From NCBI RefSeq assembly GCF_016919175.1, contig NZ_JAFFPU010000076.1, forward strand, positions 10,940 to 74,939: 64,000 bases of DNA, given 5' to 3'. This document shows, in pieces, positions 27,283-36,555 of the stretch; the first letter of the stretch is position 1; the number at the start of each line of letters is the position of its first letter. The DNA comes from Leptospira ainlahdjerensis (lineage in GTDB: Bacteria > Spirochaetota > Leptospiria > Leptospirales > Leptospiraceae). The notes under the pieces are model-generated. The model ran no database searches and was not told the origin of the DNA. It saw only the letters and a program-made list of their open reading frames with translations. The position numbers and the translations under genes were made by a program.

Positions 27283-28167
27283 TTACGAATGTATGGTCCC
27301 CATTTTTCCGGCTTGAAAATCGTTAAAGGCCTGATAGATTTCGTCCTGAGTGTTCATAACGAACGGACCGTATCTCGCGACTGGTTCTTCCACCGGTTTT
27401 CCGCCGATCAAAAGAAATTCCCAGTTACTCGCGGAGTTTTCAGGAAGAGAAAATTTTACACTACCCTTTCCTCTTTCAAACCAAACCATGTCCCCTTCTT
27501 TTACCGGCTTTTGACCTTCTTCCGTGTGCAAAATTCCGTCTCCCGAAAACGGATACGCAAACACGTTGTATGTTTCAGGAACCGGAATCGTAATATCGGC
27601 TCCAGGTAGAAGTCGAACGTGGTAATAAAGAATCGGAATTTTGGTTTCGATGACCGCCTTGGTATCGAAGACCTCTCCAGCAATCACTCGAATTTTAGTT
27701 TTACGATCGGGCGATTCCACATCCGGAATTTTCTCCGAAGGTGTGTCCTGATAACGAGGATCGCTCATTTTTTGAGAAGAAGGAAGATTTACCCAGAGTT
27801 GAAAGCCGTGCATACGTCCGCCGTTTTTCTGAAACTCATCGGAAGGAAGTTCGGAATGAACCAAACCGGAACCCGCGGTCATCCATTGGACGTCTCCCGC
27901 TTTTAATTTTCCATAATTTCCCCAAGAATCGCGGTGTTCCATTTCACCAGTCAATAAATAAGTGACCGTTTCGAACCCCCTGTGAGGATGTTCGGGCGCA
28001 CCAATTGCTTTTCCCGGCTGGTATTCTACCGGTCCCATCTCGTCTAATAACAAAAACGGATCCAGCTGAATTAAGTCTTGAACGGGGAAAGGTCTTCTTA
28101 CCGGAAATCCTCCTCCCTCCATTGTTCGTAACGAAGGCCGAACCGTTTTAACTTTTCTTAGATTCAT
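27283..28167 (-). CDS. Pirin family protein
   Basis: The 294-residue protein has a two-cupin pirin fold. N-terminal metal ligands are in [25 protein letters not shown] and the [12 protein letters not shown] block, the usual three His and one Glu. The second cupin holds [25 protein letters not shown], and the C-terminus has [22 protein letters not shown], a pirin hallmark. Bacterial pirins are iron-binding; some act as quercetinases, others as regulators of central metabolism. The role here is unknown. It is divergent from the SRPBCC gene at 28239 with a 71-bp shared promoter gap. Confidence 0.92.
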   Translation of the reverse strand: MNLRKVKTVRPSLRTMEGGGFPVRRPFPVQDLIQLDPFLLLDEMGPVEYQPGKAIGAPEHPHRGFETVTYLLTGEMEHRDSWGNYGKLKAGDVQWMTAGSGLVHSELPSDEFQKNGGRMHGFQLWVNLPSSQKMSDPRYQDTPSEKIPDVESPDRKTKIRVIAGEVFDTKAVIETKIPILYYHVRLLPGADITIPVPETYNVFAYPFSGDGILHTEEGQKPVKEGDMVWFERGKGSVKFSLPENSASNWEFLLIGGKPVEEPVARYGPFVMNTQDEIYQAFNDFQAGKMGTIHS

Positions 28168-28238
28168 AAATCGAACTCTCCTTTTTGTCTCTGGTCACGG
28201 TGTAAATTCTTATCCATATAAAAGAATCGGATTCTACC

Positions 28239-28709
28239 ATGATAACAACTACTGTAACTTTTTTTGTTTCATATTCTTTAGACGATACGTTCCGTTTTGT
28301 GGCGGACTTTAGAAACTTAATACGCTGGGGTGATCGAATTTCGGAAGTAAATCCGATTCCGTTTCGAACTGCAAATCTCCCCGTCTTTGAAATACTCTAT
28401 TCTTTCGGGCCTATCAAACTCAAGGCAAATTATGAGGCAAAAGAATGGATTCCGAATTCAAGAATGATCATGGAGTCAGGCAATTCTTTCCTGGATTTCC
28501 GCGATATCTATACGTTTCAAAATTCCGATAAAGGAACAAAAATAACTTTTACAAATCATTCAAAACTCAAATTCCCCTATAGCTCCGGTGAACGATTTTT
28601 TGTTTCAGGCATTCGTAGCAGAATCTGTAGAGAAATGAGGCAACTTCAAAACTGTTTGTATCACTGCGATTCCAAATTCCCGAAACATTTTCACGTGATT
28701 CGAAATTAG
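28239..28709 (+). CDS. SRPBCC-family protein
   Basis: The 156-residue protein has the polyketide-cyclase/START-like pattern: an N-terminal strand ([22 protein letters not shown]), a helix-turn with NLIRWGD, then repeated strands ([22 protein letters not shown]) and a C-terminal helix [17 protein letters not shown]. It probably binds a hydrophobic ligand. No signal peptide. The C-terminus is extended by a basic tail ([11 protein letters not shown]). It stands before the hybrid kinase (66-bp gap) but a shared transcript is not proven. Confidence 0.65.
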   Translation: MITTTVTFFVSYSLDDTFRFVADFRNLIRWGDRISEVNPIPFRTANLPVFEILYSFGPIKLKANYEAKEWIPNSRMIMESGNSFLDFRDIYTFQNSDKGTKITFTNHSKLKFPYSSGERFFVSGIRSRICREMRQLQNCLYHCDSKFPKHFHVIRN

Positions 28710-28775
28710 AAGTTGTTCGAAATTACTCTTGCATTAATTTATTTTTTAAAAAAGAATATGATCGGTTTTAATTGA

Positions 28776-30470
28776 GTGAAATTTCCCAAAAAACACCTAA
28801 CACACGTTCCTGCAAACGAAGACGCACGACTCAAAGCCTTACGGTCCTATCAGATTTTAGATACTGCGTCCGAAGAAAAATTCGACTCTTTGACTCAGAT
28901 CGCCGCATTTATCTGTGATTCTTCGATCGCGCTCATATCTCTCATCGACTCCGATCGCCAGTGGTTCAAGGCTAAGGTGGGATTAGAGGAGATTGAAACG
29001 CCCAGAAATATTTCCTTCTGTCAATATGCGATTCTTCACGACGAACTTTTCGAAGTCGAAGACGCACTCGACGACGATCGTTTTAAAAACAATCCGTTGG
29101 TTATAGGTCCGCCTTTTATCCGTTTTTATGCAGGAGCTCCTCTCAAAACACCGGAAGGTTATAATATCGGAACACTCTGTGTGATCGATTCTAAGCCGAA
29201 AAAACTGGACACAAAACAGAAAAAAATACTGAAAGTTCTTTCCAATCAAGTTATCACCAACCTGGAATTGGTCAAAAAGAACAGAGAACTCACTCTGCTG
29301 CACGAAAAAGAAGAAGAACTACAAAGTTCTAAAAGCCAATTTTTTGCGAATATGAGCCACGAGATCCGAACTCCCGTTCACGGAATTTTAGGGGTCACGG
29401 ATCTTCTAGCGGAAACCGAATTGTTATCCGAACAAAAGGACTACGTCGAAACGATCCGTAAAAGCGGAAGCCTTCTTCTCAATCTTCTGAATGATATTTT
29501 AGATTTTTCTAAATTAGAATCCGGCAATATGAAGATCGAAAACATCGCCTTTGATCTTATGGAATTATTGAGGGAGGTTTTTTCTTTATTCGAGATGGAT
29601 GCAAGAACTAAAAATATAGAATTCAAATTGGAAAGCGGATCGACCCAATCCTTTATCGTCTCAACCGACCCCAACCGTCTCAAACAAATCCTCGTCAATC
29701 TGGTCTCAAACGCTTTTAAATTTACGGAAAAAGGAAGTGTAGTCGTAGAATTCACGACGAAGCCGGTTTCCAAAGAAAGGGCCGAAATCGAAATCAGAGT
29801 CAAAGATACCGGAATCGGGATTCCTGAAACGAAGTTAAACGAGCTCTTTCAAGCCTACACGCAGGCGGATAATACGGTTTCCAGAAAATATGGAGGCACC
29901 GGACTCGGACTTGCGATCAGCAAAAATCTCGGCGATCTGATGAATTTAGAACTCAAAGCTCAGAGCGTAATGAATCGAGGAAGTGTCTTTGAAATTTCTG
30001 GACTCATACCTTTGGCAGAAAGATCGGAGATCTACATAGAACCTCAAAAGACGATATTTCATTTAAGCGATAATCTTTCTCCGAATCTGAAAGTACTGGT
30101 GGCCGAAGACAATGAAATCAACCAGATGCTTATCAAAAGAGTTTTGGAAAAACTGGGTTATACGCCAACGATCGTTTCCAACGGAATCGAAGCGTTACAT
30201 CATATCGAAATGTTCGGTGCAGACGTTCTTTTTCTGGACATTCAAATGCCGGAGCTGAGCGGGATCGACACCGCAAAAATTCTCACCCAACATACCAATC
30301 AATCGATACGACCTTATATCATAGCAATTACGGCTAACGCGAATCAAACGGACCGAGAGGCGTGTTTAGCCGCCGGAATGGATCATTATATCAGTAAACC
30401 TTTTCAAAAGGAAGAGATCGCCATTCTTCTCAACAATTATATTCTTACAAAAAGGAAAACGGCACCGTAA
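28776..30470 (+). CDS. Hybrid sensor histidine kinase (GAF-HisKA-HATPase-REC)
   Basis: The 564-residue protein has a GAF domain at about 25-165 ([31 protein letters not shown]), a short coiled coil, a HisKA domain with the phospho-acceptor His at about 195 in [15 protein letters not shown], an HATPase domain to about 410 (N box LVSNAFKF, G boxes DTGIGIP and [10 protein letters not shown]), and a receiver domain from 438 with its Asp at about 488 in LFLDIQMP. It is soluble, with no membrane segment. A separate output regulator must exist elsewhere. The start is GTG at 28776 (or TTG four bases earlier); there is no strong ribosome site. The gene is convergent with the trpG gene. Confidence 0.93.
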   Translation: MKFPKKHLTHVPANEDARLKALRSYQILDTASEEKFDSLTQIAAFICDSSIALISLIDSDRQWFKAKVGLEEIETPRNISFCQYAILHDELFEVEDALDDDRFKNNPLVIGPPFIRFYAGAPLKTPEGYNIGTLCVIDSKPKKLDTKQKKILKVLSNQVITNLELVKKNRELTLLHEKEEELQSSKSQFFANMSHEIRTPVHGILGVTDLLAETELLSEQKDYVETIRKSGSLLLNLLNDILDFSKLESGNMKIENIAFDLMELLREVFSLFEMDARTKNIEFKLESGSTQSFIVSTDPNRLKQILVNLVSNAFKFTEKGSVVVEFTTKPVSKERAEIEIRVKDTGIGIPETKLNELFQAYTQADNTVSRKYGGTGLGLAISKNLGDLMNLELKAQSVMNRGSVFEISGLIPLAERSEIYIEPQKTIFHLSDNLSPNLKVLVAEDNEINQMLIKRVLEKLGYTPTIVSNGIEALHHIEMFGADVLFLDIQMPELSGIDTAKILTQHTNQSIRPYIIAITANANQTDREACLAAGMDHYISKPFQKEEIAILLNNYILTKRKTAP

Positions 30471-30487
30471 TAACCTTTGAAACCAAA

Positions 30488-30504
30488 GCCGGGAAAAAAC
30501 CGGC
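30488..30504. terminator. Short hairpin between convergent genes
   Basis: GCCGG and CCGGC flank seven bases (GAAAAAA) in the 41-bp gap between the hybrid kinase and trpG. It is small and lacks a clear T run. Confidence 0.3.
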
Positions 30505-30511
30505 GTTAGTC

Positions 30512-31111
30512 CTATCTCAGAAAATTTTCGATCATCTTTTTTCCATATTCGGTTGCAAAGGATTCCGGATGAAACTGAACTCCTTCTACGGGAAGAATTT
30601 TGTGTCTTACACCCATTAGCGCCGGAACTTCCCTCTCCACTTTTGCGGTGATCTCCAGACATTCCGGTAAAGATTCCTGAACCGCCTCCAGAGAGTGATA
30701 ACGCATAACGTTGATCGTATCGGAGATTCCTAAAAAAATCCCTTTTTGATTGTGAGAAATCCGAGAGGTTTTCCCGTGATGCGGAACTTTCGATCTGCGA
30801 AGACTTCCACCGAATGAAGTGACAATTCCCTGCATACCGAGACAAACACCCAAAATTTTGATATAGGGATTTTGAAGCCTTAAGATCGACTCTGAAACTC
30901 CGAAGTATTCGGGATCTTCCGGATGTCCCGGACCCGGGGAAAGAAGAATATGGGTCGGATTTACTGATAGAATATCGTTTAAACCGACTTGGTCCTGTCT
31001 AAAAACGGAAAGCCTAAATTTTTGAGAATACGAACTCAGACTTTCCTCCAATAGATGAACGAGGTTATATGTAAAAGAATCGTAATGGTCGACGACTACG
31101 CAGTTTTTCAT
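30512..31111 (-). CDS. trpG: Anthranilate synthase component II (glutamine amidotransferase)
   Basis: The 199-residue protein is a class I glutamine amidotransferase that provides ammonia to its chorismate-using partner. The nucleophile Cys is in ILGVCLGMQGIV; the His and Glu are in VEGVQFHPESFATEYG; and the opening VDHYDSFTYNLVHLLE with LLSPGPGHPEDP is typical of TrpG/PabA. The residue after the Gly of CLG is Met, where TrpG/PabA normally have His. The ATG overlaps the stop of the trpE gene by four bases, so translation is coupled. TrpG is preferred over PabA because the partner has the TrpE-type active site. Confidence 0.85.
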   Translation of the reverse strand: MKNCVVVDHYDSFTYNLVHLLEESLSSYSQKFRLSVFRQDQVGLNDILSVNPTHILLSPGPGHPEDPEYFGVSESILRLQNPYIKILGVCLGMQGIVTSFGGSLRRSKVPHHGKTSRISHNQKGIFLGISDTINVMRYHSLEAVQESLPECLEITAKVEREVPALMGVRHKILPVEGVQFHPESFATEYGKKMIENFLR

Positions 31112-32490
31112 ACAATAAATTCCTCAATAGATTTTTGAATCGCTTTTAGTTTATTTAGAATTTCTTGATATTCTAAATCTTCTACCGAATCCAAAACGAT
31201 ACCCGAAGCCGCCCTAGAATACGCGGACGATCCCATCCGAAAAAGACTTCGAATCAAAATGCAGAATTGCGAACTGCCGTCTAACGAATAATATCCGAGA
31301 ACTCCGCCGTAGAGCCCTCGTTCATCCTTTTCCGTTTTCTGAATCCATTTGATCGATTCCACCTTCGGAGCCCCCGTCAGAGTTCCGGCGGGAAAAACGG
31401 AAGCGAGACCTGAAAATGAATTTTCGTTCTCCTTTAAAATGCCTACGACTTCGCTCTTGATATGCTGAACGTGGGTGAATTTCAGAATTTCGAATTCTTT
31501 TTTTAATCTGACTGTTCCTATTTCGCAAACTCGGCTAAGATCGTTTCTGTGAAGGTCTATCAGCATCGAATGTTCCGCGAGTTCCTTCTCGTCGTTTAAC
31601 AATTTTTTTGTCAGTGTTTGATCCTCGTAGAAAGTTCTTCCCCGGGGATAGGTTCCAGCGAGCGGATAGGTCTCAACGATCCGATCTCGATGTGAAATCA
31701 ACAATTCGGGACTGGAACCGAACGTCTCCAATTCTTGATCCTTATAGAAGAAAAGATAGGGGGAAGGATTGTTCCTTTTGAGAGATTGATAAATCGGAAT
31801 CAAACTGCCTTCGATTTGAAACCGTTCCTCAAACCCTATCTGGCACTGAAAAGTGTTTCCGGCCAATATCTCCTCTTTTGTTTTTTGAAACATATTAGAA
31901 TATTCTTCTTTTGTTTTAGAATATCCCAAAGGACGGATTTGAGTTGTTCCCTCCGATTCGTTCCTTTCGAGAATCAAAGTCAGCAACTCCTCGACTCGAT
32001 TTTCCGAATAATAAAAGTATTCAGTTTCTCCGGTAAGGTGATCGATTACTATTCCGTCCAAATACAATCCGAAGGAAAAGAGAGGGTATCCTTCCCTCGG
32101 TTTCAAGTTCGTAACCGGTTCAAAAAGGGAGACAGCGTCGTAGGCAAGAAACCCGACCAGACCGCCCAAATATTTCTTCGAGTTTTTTCGATTAGGAAAC
32201 AATTCTTTGAGAGTTTCGTAAGGATTTTTTGTGGAATGATCTTGTCCGTTTAAGACGAGTCTGCCGGGATATCCGCGGAACTGGAAGGATGGAGAAAATC
32301 CAAGATACGAATAACGGTAGTTATCCGGGTATCCCGGATGACTTTCCAAAAGAAAACATCCGGAACACTTTTTTGTTAAACGAAGTAAAAGATCATCGAT
32401 CCCGCCTTCAAGAAGTGAAAACGGTAAGCTCCTCGGCCTTTCCGGAAGAGCGTTTAGATATTGTTTCAGATTCTGGATCCGACTCGACAT
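31108..32490 (-). CDS. trpE: Anthranilate synthase component I (TrpE-type)
   Basis: The 460-residue chorismate-using enzyme has two features that favour TrpE over PabB: PLAGTYPRGR, with Ala where PabB usually has the catalytic Lys of PIKGT, and a full LLES-x10-S tryptophan feedback motif (LLESHPGYPDNYRYS) near residue 48. Other blocks are DLHRNDLSRVCEIG, FPAGTLTGAPKVESI and GLYGGVLGYYSLDG. It makes anthranilate from chorismate, using ammonia from TrpG. Its first 83 bases overlap the end of ilvN in another frame, an unusually long overlap. Some PabB proteins also carry PIAGT, so a role in folate synthesis cannot be fully excluded. Confidence 0.8.
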   Translation of the reverse strand: MSSRIQNLKQYLNALPERPRSLPFSLLEGGIDDLLLRLTKKCSGCFLLESHPGYPDNYRYSYLGFSPSFQFRGYPGRLVLNGQDHSTKNPYETLKELFPNRKNSKKYLGGLVGFLAYDAVSLFEPVTNLKPREGYPLFSFGLYLDGIVIDHLTGETEYFYYSENRVEELLTLILERNESEGTTQIRPLGYSKTKEEYSNMFQKTKEEILAGNTFQCQIGFEERFQIEGSLIPIYQSLKRNNPSPYLFFYKDQELETFGSSPELLISHRDRIVETYPLAGTYPRGRTFYEDQTLTKKLLNDEKELAEHSMLIDLHRNDLSRVCEIGTVRLKKEFEILKFTHVQHIKSEVVGILKENENSFSGLASVFPAGTLTGAPKVESIKWIQKTEKDERGLYGGVLGYYSLDGSSQFCILIRSLFRMGSSAYSRAASGIVLDSVEDLEYQEILNKLKAIQKSIEEFIV

Positions 32491-32734
32491 AGTGGACTCC
32501 TGTAATTTCCGGAATCGTCCGGAATAAGTTCAGAATTTTCTCCGGTTGCCCGGTGTGGATTGTAATGATAAGATCCTGGGTTTTATTTTCGATGTTGCGC
32601 CAAAGGCGCCAATCCTTCCAGTCTATGGATTTGCGGGACAAAATTCCGATAAGGCGAAGAATGGAGGCGGGCCCCTCCTCCGAAGCTAAATAAAACGAAA
32701 ATTCTTTTTTTTCATTCGAATCCATCAAAATCAT
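32408..32734 (-). CDS. ilvN: Acetolactate synthase small subunit-like ACT protein
   Basis: The 108-residue protein is an ACT domain: SFYLASEEGPASILRLIGILSRKSIDWKDWRL is the ligand-binding beta-alpha-beta start, and the second half holds DLIITIHTGQPEKILNLFRTI. By position after ilvB, and by size (E. coli IlvM is 87 and IlvN 96 residues), it is the regulatory subunit that stimulates the large subunit and senses branched-chain amino acids. AGGAGA lies upstream of the ATG. The C-terminal 24 or so residues, beyond the ACT fold, are encoded within the overlap with trpE. Confidence 0.75.
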   Translation of the reverse strand: MILMDSNEKKEFSFYLASEEGPASILRLIGILSRKSIDWKDWRLWRNIENKTQDLIITIHTGQPEKILNLFRTIPEITGVHYVESDPESETISKRSSGKAEELTVFTS

Positions 32735-32761
32735 TTTAGTATTCTCCTATATTCTAAAATA

Positions 32762-34444
32762 TCAATGTATCATTTCTCGATTCGCTTTTCCCGGGGGAAC
32801 CATAGGAAGCACGTGAAGCCCCGGAGAAACCTTCAATACGATAAACGAAGGCCCTTTTTTTCCGAAAACTTCGCTTAACAATTCGGACGCCGACGATTCT
32901 TCTCCGAGCTCGTAAGAAGGAATCCCGAATGAGGATGCAATTTTTATAAAGTCCGTCGGCGTAACGAACTGCGAAGCGGAAAATCTCGAGGAGAAAAACA
33001 GCTCCTGTTGTTGACGTACAAGGCCGAGGTGTCCGTTATTCATCAAAAGGATCGTAACGTCCAAATCCAGTTCCCGAAGAGTGTCCAGTTCCTGGATGTT
33101 CATTAAAATCGATCCGTCGCCCGAAACACAAACGATCCTCTTGCCGGGAGAAACCAGAGCGGCGCCGATCGCGGAAGGAAGACCGAATCCCATCGTCCCC
33201 AATCCTCCCGAAGTCAAAAGACTTCCTTGTGTTTGAAAGGAATAGTATTGAGCGACCCACATCTGATGTTGACCTACGTCCGTAGTAACGATCGCTTGGT
33301 CGCCTAAAATTTCGGAAATCTTACGAATTACCGAAAACGGATGGTGTGTATCGTCCTCGCTCGGAAGAGGAAGTCCGTATAAAACTTTTAACGTGGAAAT
33401 TCGCTCCTTCCATCCTTCTAAAGCGCAGATTTGATAAGAAATCTGAACTTCCAAGATTTGTCTGAGAAAATCCTCCACTTCGCACTTCAGAGAAAGATTA
33501 GGAATTTTTAATTTACCAATTTCGGTCGCATCGATGTCGACGTGAATGATCTTTGAGTTCGGACAAAACTCGCTCAACTTTCCGGTTGCGCGGTCGTCAA
33601 AACGGACTCCGAGCGCGATCAAAAGATCAGCTTCTTCCAATGCCATGTTAGCGGCTCTGGAACCGTGCATTCCGAGCATTCCTAAAAACAAAGGGTTTTG
33701 ATCTTCACAAATCCCCAAACCCATCAAAGTCGAAACTACCGGGAACTCCAGTCTTTCCTGAAGAACACGGAATAATCCCGCGGATAAAGGTCGATTTAAT
33801 CCGCCGCCTATATAAAAGATGGGCTTCTCCGCTTCGGCGATCATATCCCGGAAACGATCGATCCAATCCGGATCAATTTTTTTAGAAATTTCCTCTTTTT
33901 GAATATTCCAATATTTTGATTCTTTTTCCGGATCCCAATCGATTTTTCCGGACGCGACGTCTTTGGGAACGTCGATCCAAACGGGACCGGGTCTCCCTTC
34001 GACGGAAGTAATCCAGGCCTGAGGAAGAATTTTGATTAGGTCTTCCGTTTTTTTTACAAGATAACTTCTTTTGGTAATCGGAATTGAAAGACTCAAAGTA
34101 TCGATCTCTTGAAATGCATCGGTTCCGATCAGCGAGACTGAAACCTGGCCCGTAATTGCGATCAAAGGTACGGAATCCATCTTCGCGTCTGCCACTGCGG
34201 TGATAAGGTTTGTTACCCCCGGTCCGGAAGAGGCCAGGCAGACCGCGGGTTTCCCGCACGCACGAGCCATTCCACCCGCAATAAAACCGGCGCCTTGTTC
34301 GTGTTTGGCGAGGATATGACGAATTTTACTTTCGTGTAAAGCGTCATAGATGGGAAGACTGGCTCCACCGGGAATTCCCGTAACAATTTCAACGCCGGCG
34401 TATTCTAAAAATCGAACGATCAACTCCGCTCCGCTTAATTCCAT
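32762..34444 (-). CDS. ilvB: Acetolactate synthase large subunit
   Basis: This 560-residue thiamine-diphosphate enzyme makes 2-acetolactate (valine/leucine) or 2-aceto-2-hydroxybutyrate (isoleucine). The catalytic Glu is in ILAKHEQGAGFIAGG; FAD-binding and substrate blocks are ITGQVSVSLIGTDAFQEID and GMLGMHGS; and the ThDP motif runs from GDGSILMNIQEL to LLMNNGHLGLV. Length and order are those of a complete catalytic subunit. AGAAGGA precedes the ATG. It heads a four-gene operon, ilvB-ilvN-trpE-trpG, and is preceded by an attenuator and leader peptide. Confidence 0.95.
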   Translation of the reverse strand: MELSGAELIVRFLEYAGVEIVTGIPGGASLPIYDALHESKIRHILAKHEQGAGFIAGGMARACGKPAVCLASSGPGVTNLITAVADAKMDSVPLIAITGQVSVSLIGTDAFQEIDTLSLSIPITKRSYLVKKTEDLIKILPQAWITSVEGRPGPVWIDVPKDVASGKIDWDPEKESKYWNIQKEEISKKIDPDWIDRFRDMIAEAEKPIFYIGGGLNRPLSAGLFRVLQERLEFPVVSTLMGLGICEDQNPLFLGMLGMHGSRAANMALEEADLLIALGVRFDDRATGKLSEFCPNSKIIHVDIDATEIGKLKIPNLSLKCEVEDFLRQILEVQISYQICALEGWKERISTLKVLYGLPLPSEDDTHHPFSVIRKISEILGDQAIVTTDVGQHQMWVAQYYSFQTQGSLLTSGGLGTMGFGLPSAIGAALVSPGKRIVCVSGDGSILMNIQELDTLRELDLDVTILLMNNGHLGLVRQQQELFFSSRFSASQFVTPTDFIKIASSFGIPSYELGEESSASELLSEVFGKKGPSFIVLKVSPGLHVLPMVPPGKANREMIH

Positions 34445-34504
34445 TCTTTGATATCCTTCTAAAAAATCTTTACAACGAACCGCTCATCGACTCAGGAATG
34501 TCCT

Positions 34505-34546
34505 TAAAATAAAAAAGCCTCCCCGGCTTTACACCGGAAGAGGCTT
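34505..34546 (-). terminator. ilvB attenuator terminator
   Basis: On the minus strand AAGCCTCTTCCGG and CCGGGGAGGCTT form a stem with a small bulge around TGTAAAG, followed by a T run (plus-strand A's 34511-34516). The loop-side CCGGTG (plus 34532-34537) can instead pair with CACCGG (plus 34595-34600) near the end of the leader peptide, making an antiterminator. A third hairpin, GTGGTCG-TC-CGACCAC, overlaps the Val codons and would sequester that CACCGG when the ribosome does not stall. Confidence 0.85.
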
Positions 34547-34574
34547 TTCTTAGGATTGCGCCTGAAAGAAATCT

Positions 34575-34679
34575 CTACAGCGTAAAGCAAGGTCCCGGTG
34601 GTCGGACGACCACCACAAGCACGAGCCACAGCATGACCGTGTTGAGATTGAATGGATTGTTTACACGATTGAGATTCAT
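34575..34679 (-). CDS. Leu/Val-rich leader peptide of the ilvB operon
   Basis: The ATG at 34679 opens a 34-residue frame that ends with TAG at 34575. Residues 16-25 are M-L-W-L-V-L-V-V-V-V, all decoded from CTG, TGG, CTC, GTG, CTT, GTG, GTG, GTC, GTC after ATG. A run of Leu and Val codons directly before an alternative hairpin is the classic design of an ilv attenuation leader. A Trp codon lies inside the control run, notable because the operon also encodes TrpE and TrpG. The ribosome site is weak. Confidence 0.85.
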   Translation of the reverse strand: MNLNRVNNPFNLNTVMLWLVLVVVVRPPGPCFTL

Positions 34680-34934
34680 AAAACGAGTTCTTTGACCAGC
34701 TTGTTTTCATCTTCGATCGGAATGCAAGCGATTTTTAAGAGGACATATAAAATTGGATCCGAGTGAAAGCGGTTCGACTTTCGGATTGGATATAAATTCT
34801 TGCACAATCAAAAAAGAAAACCTTTCGAAGAGAAAGAATTCCGACGCCGAAAGGGAAAGTTTGCTTTCAAGTCCGGATTCTTTCATTAGGATTGGATCTT
34901 ATTCATATCCAAAAAGGACTCTTAGGAAAACAAA

Positions 34935-35450
34935 ATGGCACAAGTTACACTCAAAGGAAATCCGGTTCCGCTCGAAGGGAAAATTCCCGCGCTCGGGGAA
35001 AAGGCCCCCGAATTTAAAGCGATCAAACAGGATCTCTCCGAATTCGGTTTAAAAGACTACGCGGGCAAAGTGAAAATTCTAGTCGCAGTCCCAAGTCTCG
35101 ACACCTCCGTCTGCGCGATGGAAACCAAGGTTTTTAACGAAAAAGCCGCTGGTCTAAACGGAATTTCCACTCTGATCATTTCCGGAGATCTTCCCTTTGC
35201 GATGAAACGGTTTTGTTCCATCGAAGGAATCGATTCCCCAAACCTAGTCACCGGTTCGCAATACAGAGATTTTTCCTTTTCCAAAGCTTATGGAACTCAT
35301 ATCGCAGAGGGCCCGTTAAAAGGACTTTCCGCAAGAGCGGTTTTTGTAGTGGATAAAAACGACGTTGTGCGTTATGTGGAACTTGTTCCCGAGATAGGAT
35401 CCGAGCCGAACTACGAGGCGGCCCTTGCCGCGGCAAACGCGGCTCTCTAA
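34935..35450 (+). CDS. tpx: Thiol peroxidase (Tpx)
   Basis: This 171-residue atypical two-Cys peroxiredoxin reduces hydroperoxides with thioredoxin. The peroxidatic Cys is at about residue 60 in [18 protein letters not shown] (motif T-x-x-C). The resolving Cys is at about 94 in [10 protein letters not shown], at the normal Tpx spacing. Other family features are ALGEKAPEF near the N-terminus and [17 protein letters not shown] near the C-terminus. Cytoplasmic. It is monocistronic, and divergent from the ilv leader with about 255 bp between, so it probably has its own promoter there. A terminator follows. Confidence 0.95.
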   Translation: MAQVTLKGNPVPLEGKIPALGEKAPEFKAIKQDLSEFGLKDYAGKVKILVAVPSLDTSVCAMETKVFNEKAAGLNGISTLIISGDLPFAMKRFCSIEGIDSPNLVTGSQYRDFSFSKAYGTHIAEGPLKGLSARAVFVVDKNDVVRYVELVPEIGSEPNYEAALAAANAAL

Positions 35451-35464
35451 CTTTACTCTTATCT

Positions 35465-35490
35465 TATCCGATCCGGAGACGGATCGGATA
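35465..35490. terminator. Hairpin between convergent tpx and hydrolase genes
   Basis: TATCCGATCC and GGATCGGATA form a perfect 10-bp stem around GGAGAC. Confidence 0.75.
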
Positions 35491-35506
35491 TTAGAAAAAT
35501 AAAATA

Positions 35507-36406
35507 TTACAACTTTTGAATTAGTTTTAGAATTTTGGACGAGACCGTCTTTTCATCTTTCTGCCAGAGTTTTGTGTGTTCTCCTCCGGGGATTCCCACA
35601 AATTCCTTCGGCTCTTTTGCCGCATTGCCCAACCTAACTCCGTGTTCGTAAGGAACTCCGTTGTCGGCGTCTCCGTGAAAGATCAAAACCGGTCTCGGAG
35701 AAATTTTTCCGATAACTTTTTCCGGAGACAACTCGTCGGTTTCCAATCCGCCTCGAAGTTCGTAAAAGAAGACCACCAAGGGCAAAAGCGGATACTTGGG
35801 CAGTCCGAAATCTTTTTTTGCGTTGTATGCGATCACGTCCGTAAAGTCGGCAAATCCGGAATCAAAAATTCCGACCTTGACTTCCGGATTCTCCGCCATA
35901 AAAAGAATGGAAGTCGAAGAACCCATTGAAAAACCTAGAATGCCGAAAGACTTCATCCCTCTTTGTTTTGCAAACTCGAGAGTTGCGAGAAGATCCTTTC
36001 TTTCGTGATAACCCATCGAACTAAAAGATTTTTCACTTTTTCCACAATCCCTTAGGTCAGGAAGAATGAGGTTGATTCCCTGGTCGTGGAACAATCTCAC
36101 ATAACGTAGACCTTCTCTTCTCGTAGCGCCACGGCCGTGAATCGAAAGAATCACCTTATCCGATTTTTTGGCGGCGGGTATCCACCAAGCCGAAATTTTC
36201 AACCCGTCTCTCGTTTTGTATTCTATATTCTCGAAATCCAATCCTAAGTCCGACTTTGGATCTTCGCAAAAAATGTAATGTTCCCGAGTGCAACGATGCG
36301 GTTTCGGACTCATCAAAACTCCTGAAAAATACCAAGCGCCTCCGATGAGAAGAAGAATGGAGAAGATGACAATTCCGAGAAGAGTTTTTAGAATTCTTTG
36401 TTTCAT
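35507..36406 (-). CDS. Membrane-anchored alpha/beta hydrolase
   Basis: The 299-residue protein has one N-terminal membrane segment (LLGIVIFSILLLIGGAWYFSGVLM), then an alpha/beta hydrolase fold: KVILSIHGRGATRREGLRYV, the nucleophile elbow GILGFSMGSS (G-x-S-x-G intact), the acid in LIFHGDADNGVPYEHG, and the His in GGEHTKLW. The opening Cys/His-rich loop (PHRCTREHYIFC) follows the anchor. It belongs to the group with prolyl oligopeptidase-like/BAAT-like domains (YfhR/Bem46 type), which face the periplasm. Substrate unknown. The gene is convergent with tpx. Confidence 0.88.
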   Translation of the reverse strand: MKQRILKTLLGIVIFSILLLIGGAWYFSGVLMSPKPHRCTREHYIFCEDPKSDLGLDFENIEYKTRDGLKISAWWIPAAKKSDKVILSIHGRGATRREGLRYVRLFHDQGINLILPDLRDCGKSEKSFSSMGYHERKDLLATLEFAKQRGMKSFGILGFSMGSSTSILFMAENPEVKVGIFDSGFADFTDVIAYNAKKDFGLPKYPLLPLVVFFYELRGGLETDELSPEKVIGKISPRPVLIFHGDADNGVPYEHGVRLGNAAKEPKEFVGIPGGEHTKLWQKDEKTVSSKILKLIQKL

Positions 36407-36555
36407 GATTTTCCAACCGGCGAAGAGAAGTCCGCGTTGTTCGAGCGGACAAGATTCTTATCAACCCGAGTTGTTTCGATAAGAATCCGTTTGTTTCCAC
36501 ACACGCCGGAGAAGAATCTGAGGATTATCAAAGAAGGCAAGAACAAATCTCGCAT

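Noticed and set aside
34504..34710. A 68-codon minus-strand frame across the ilv leader
   Set aside because: Its translation is only another frame of the attenuator; the 34-residue leader frame and the RNA pairings explain the sequence better.
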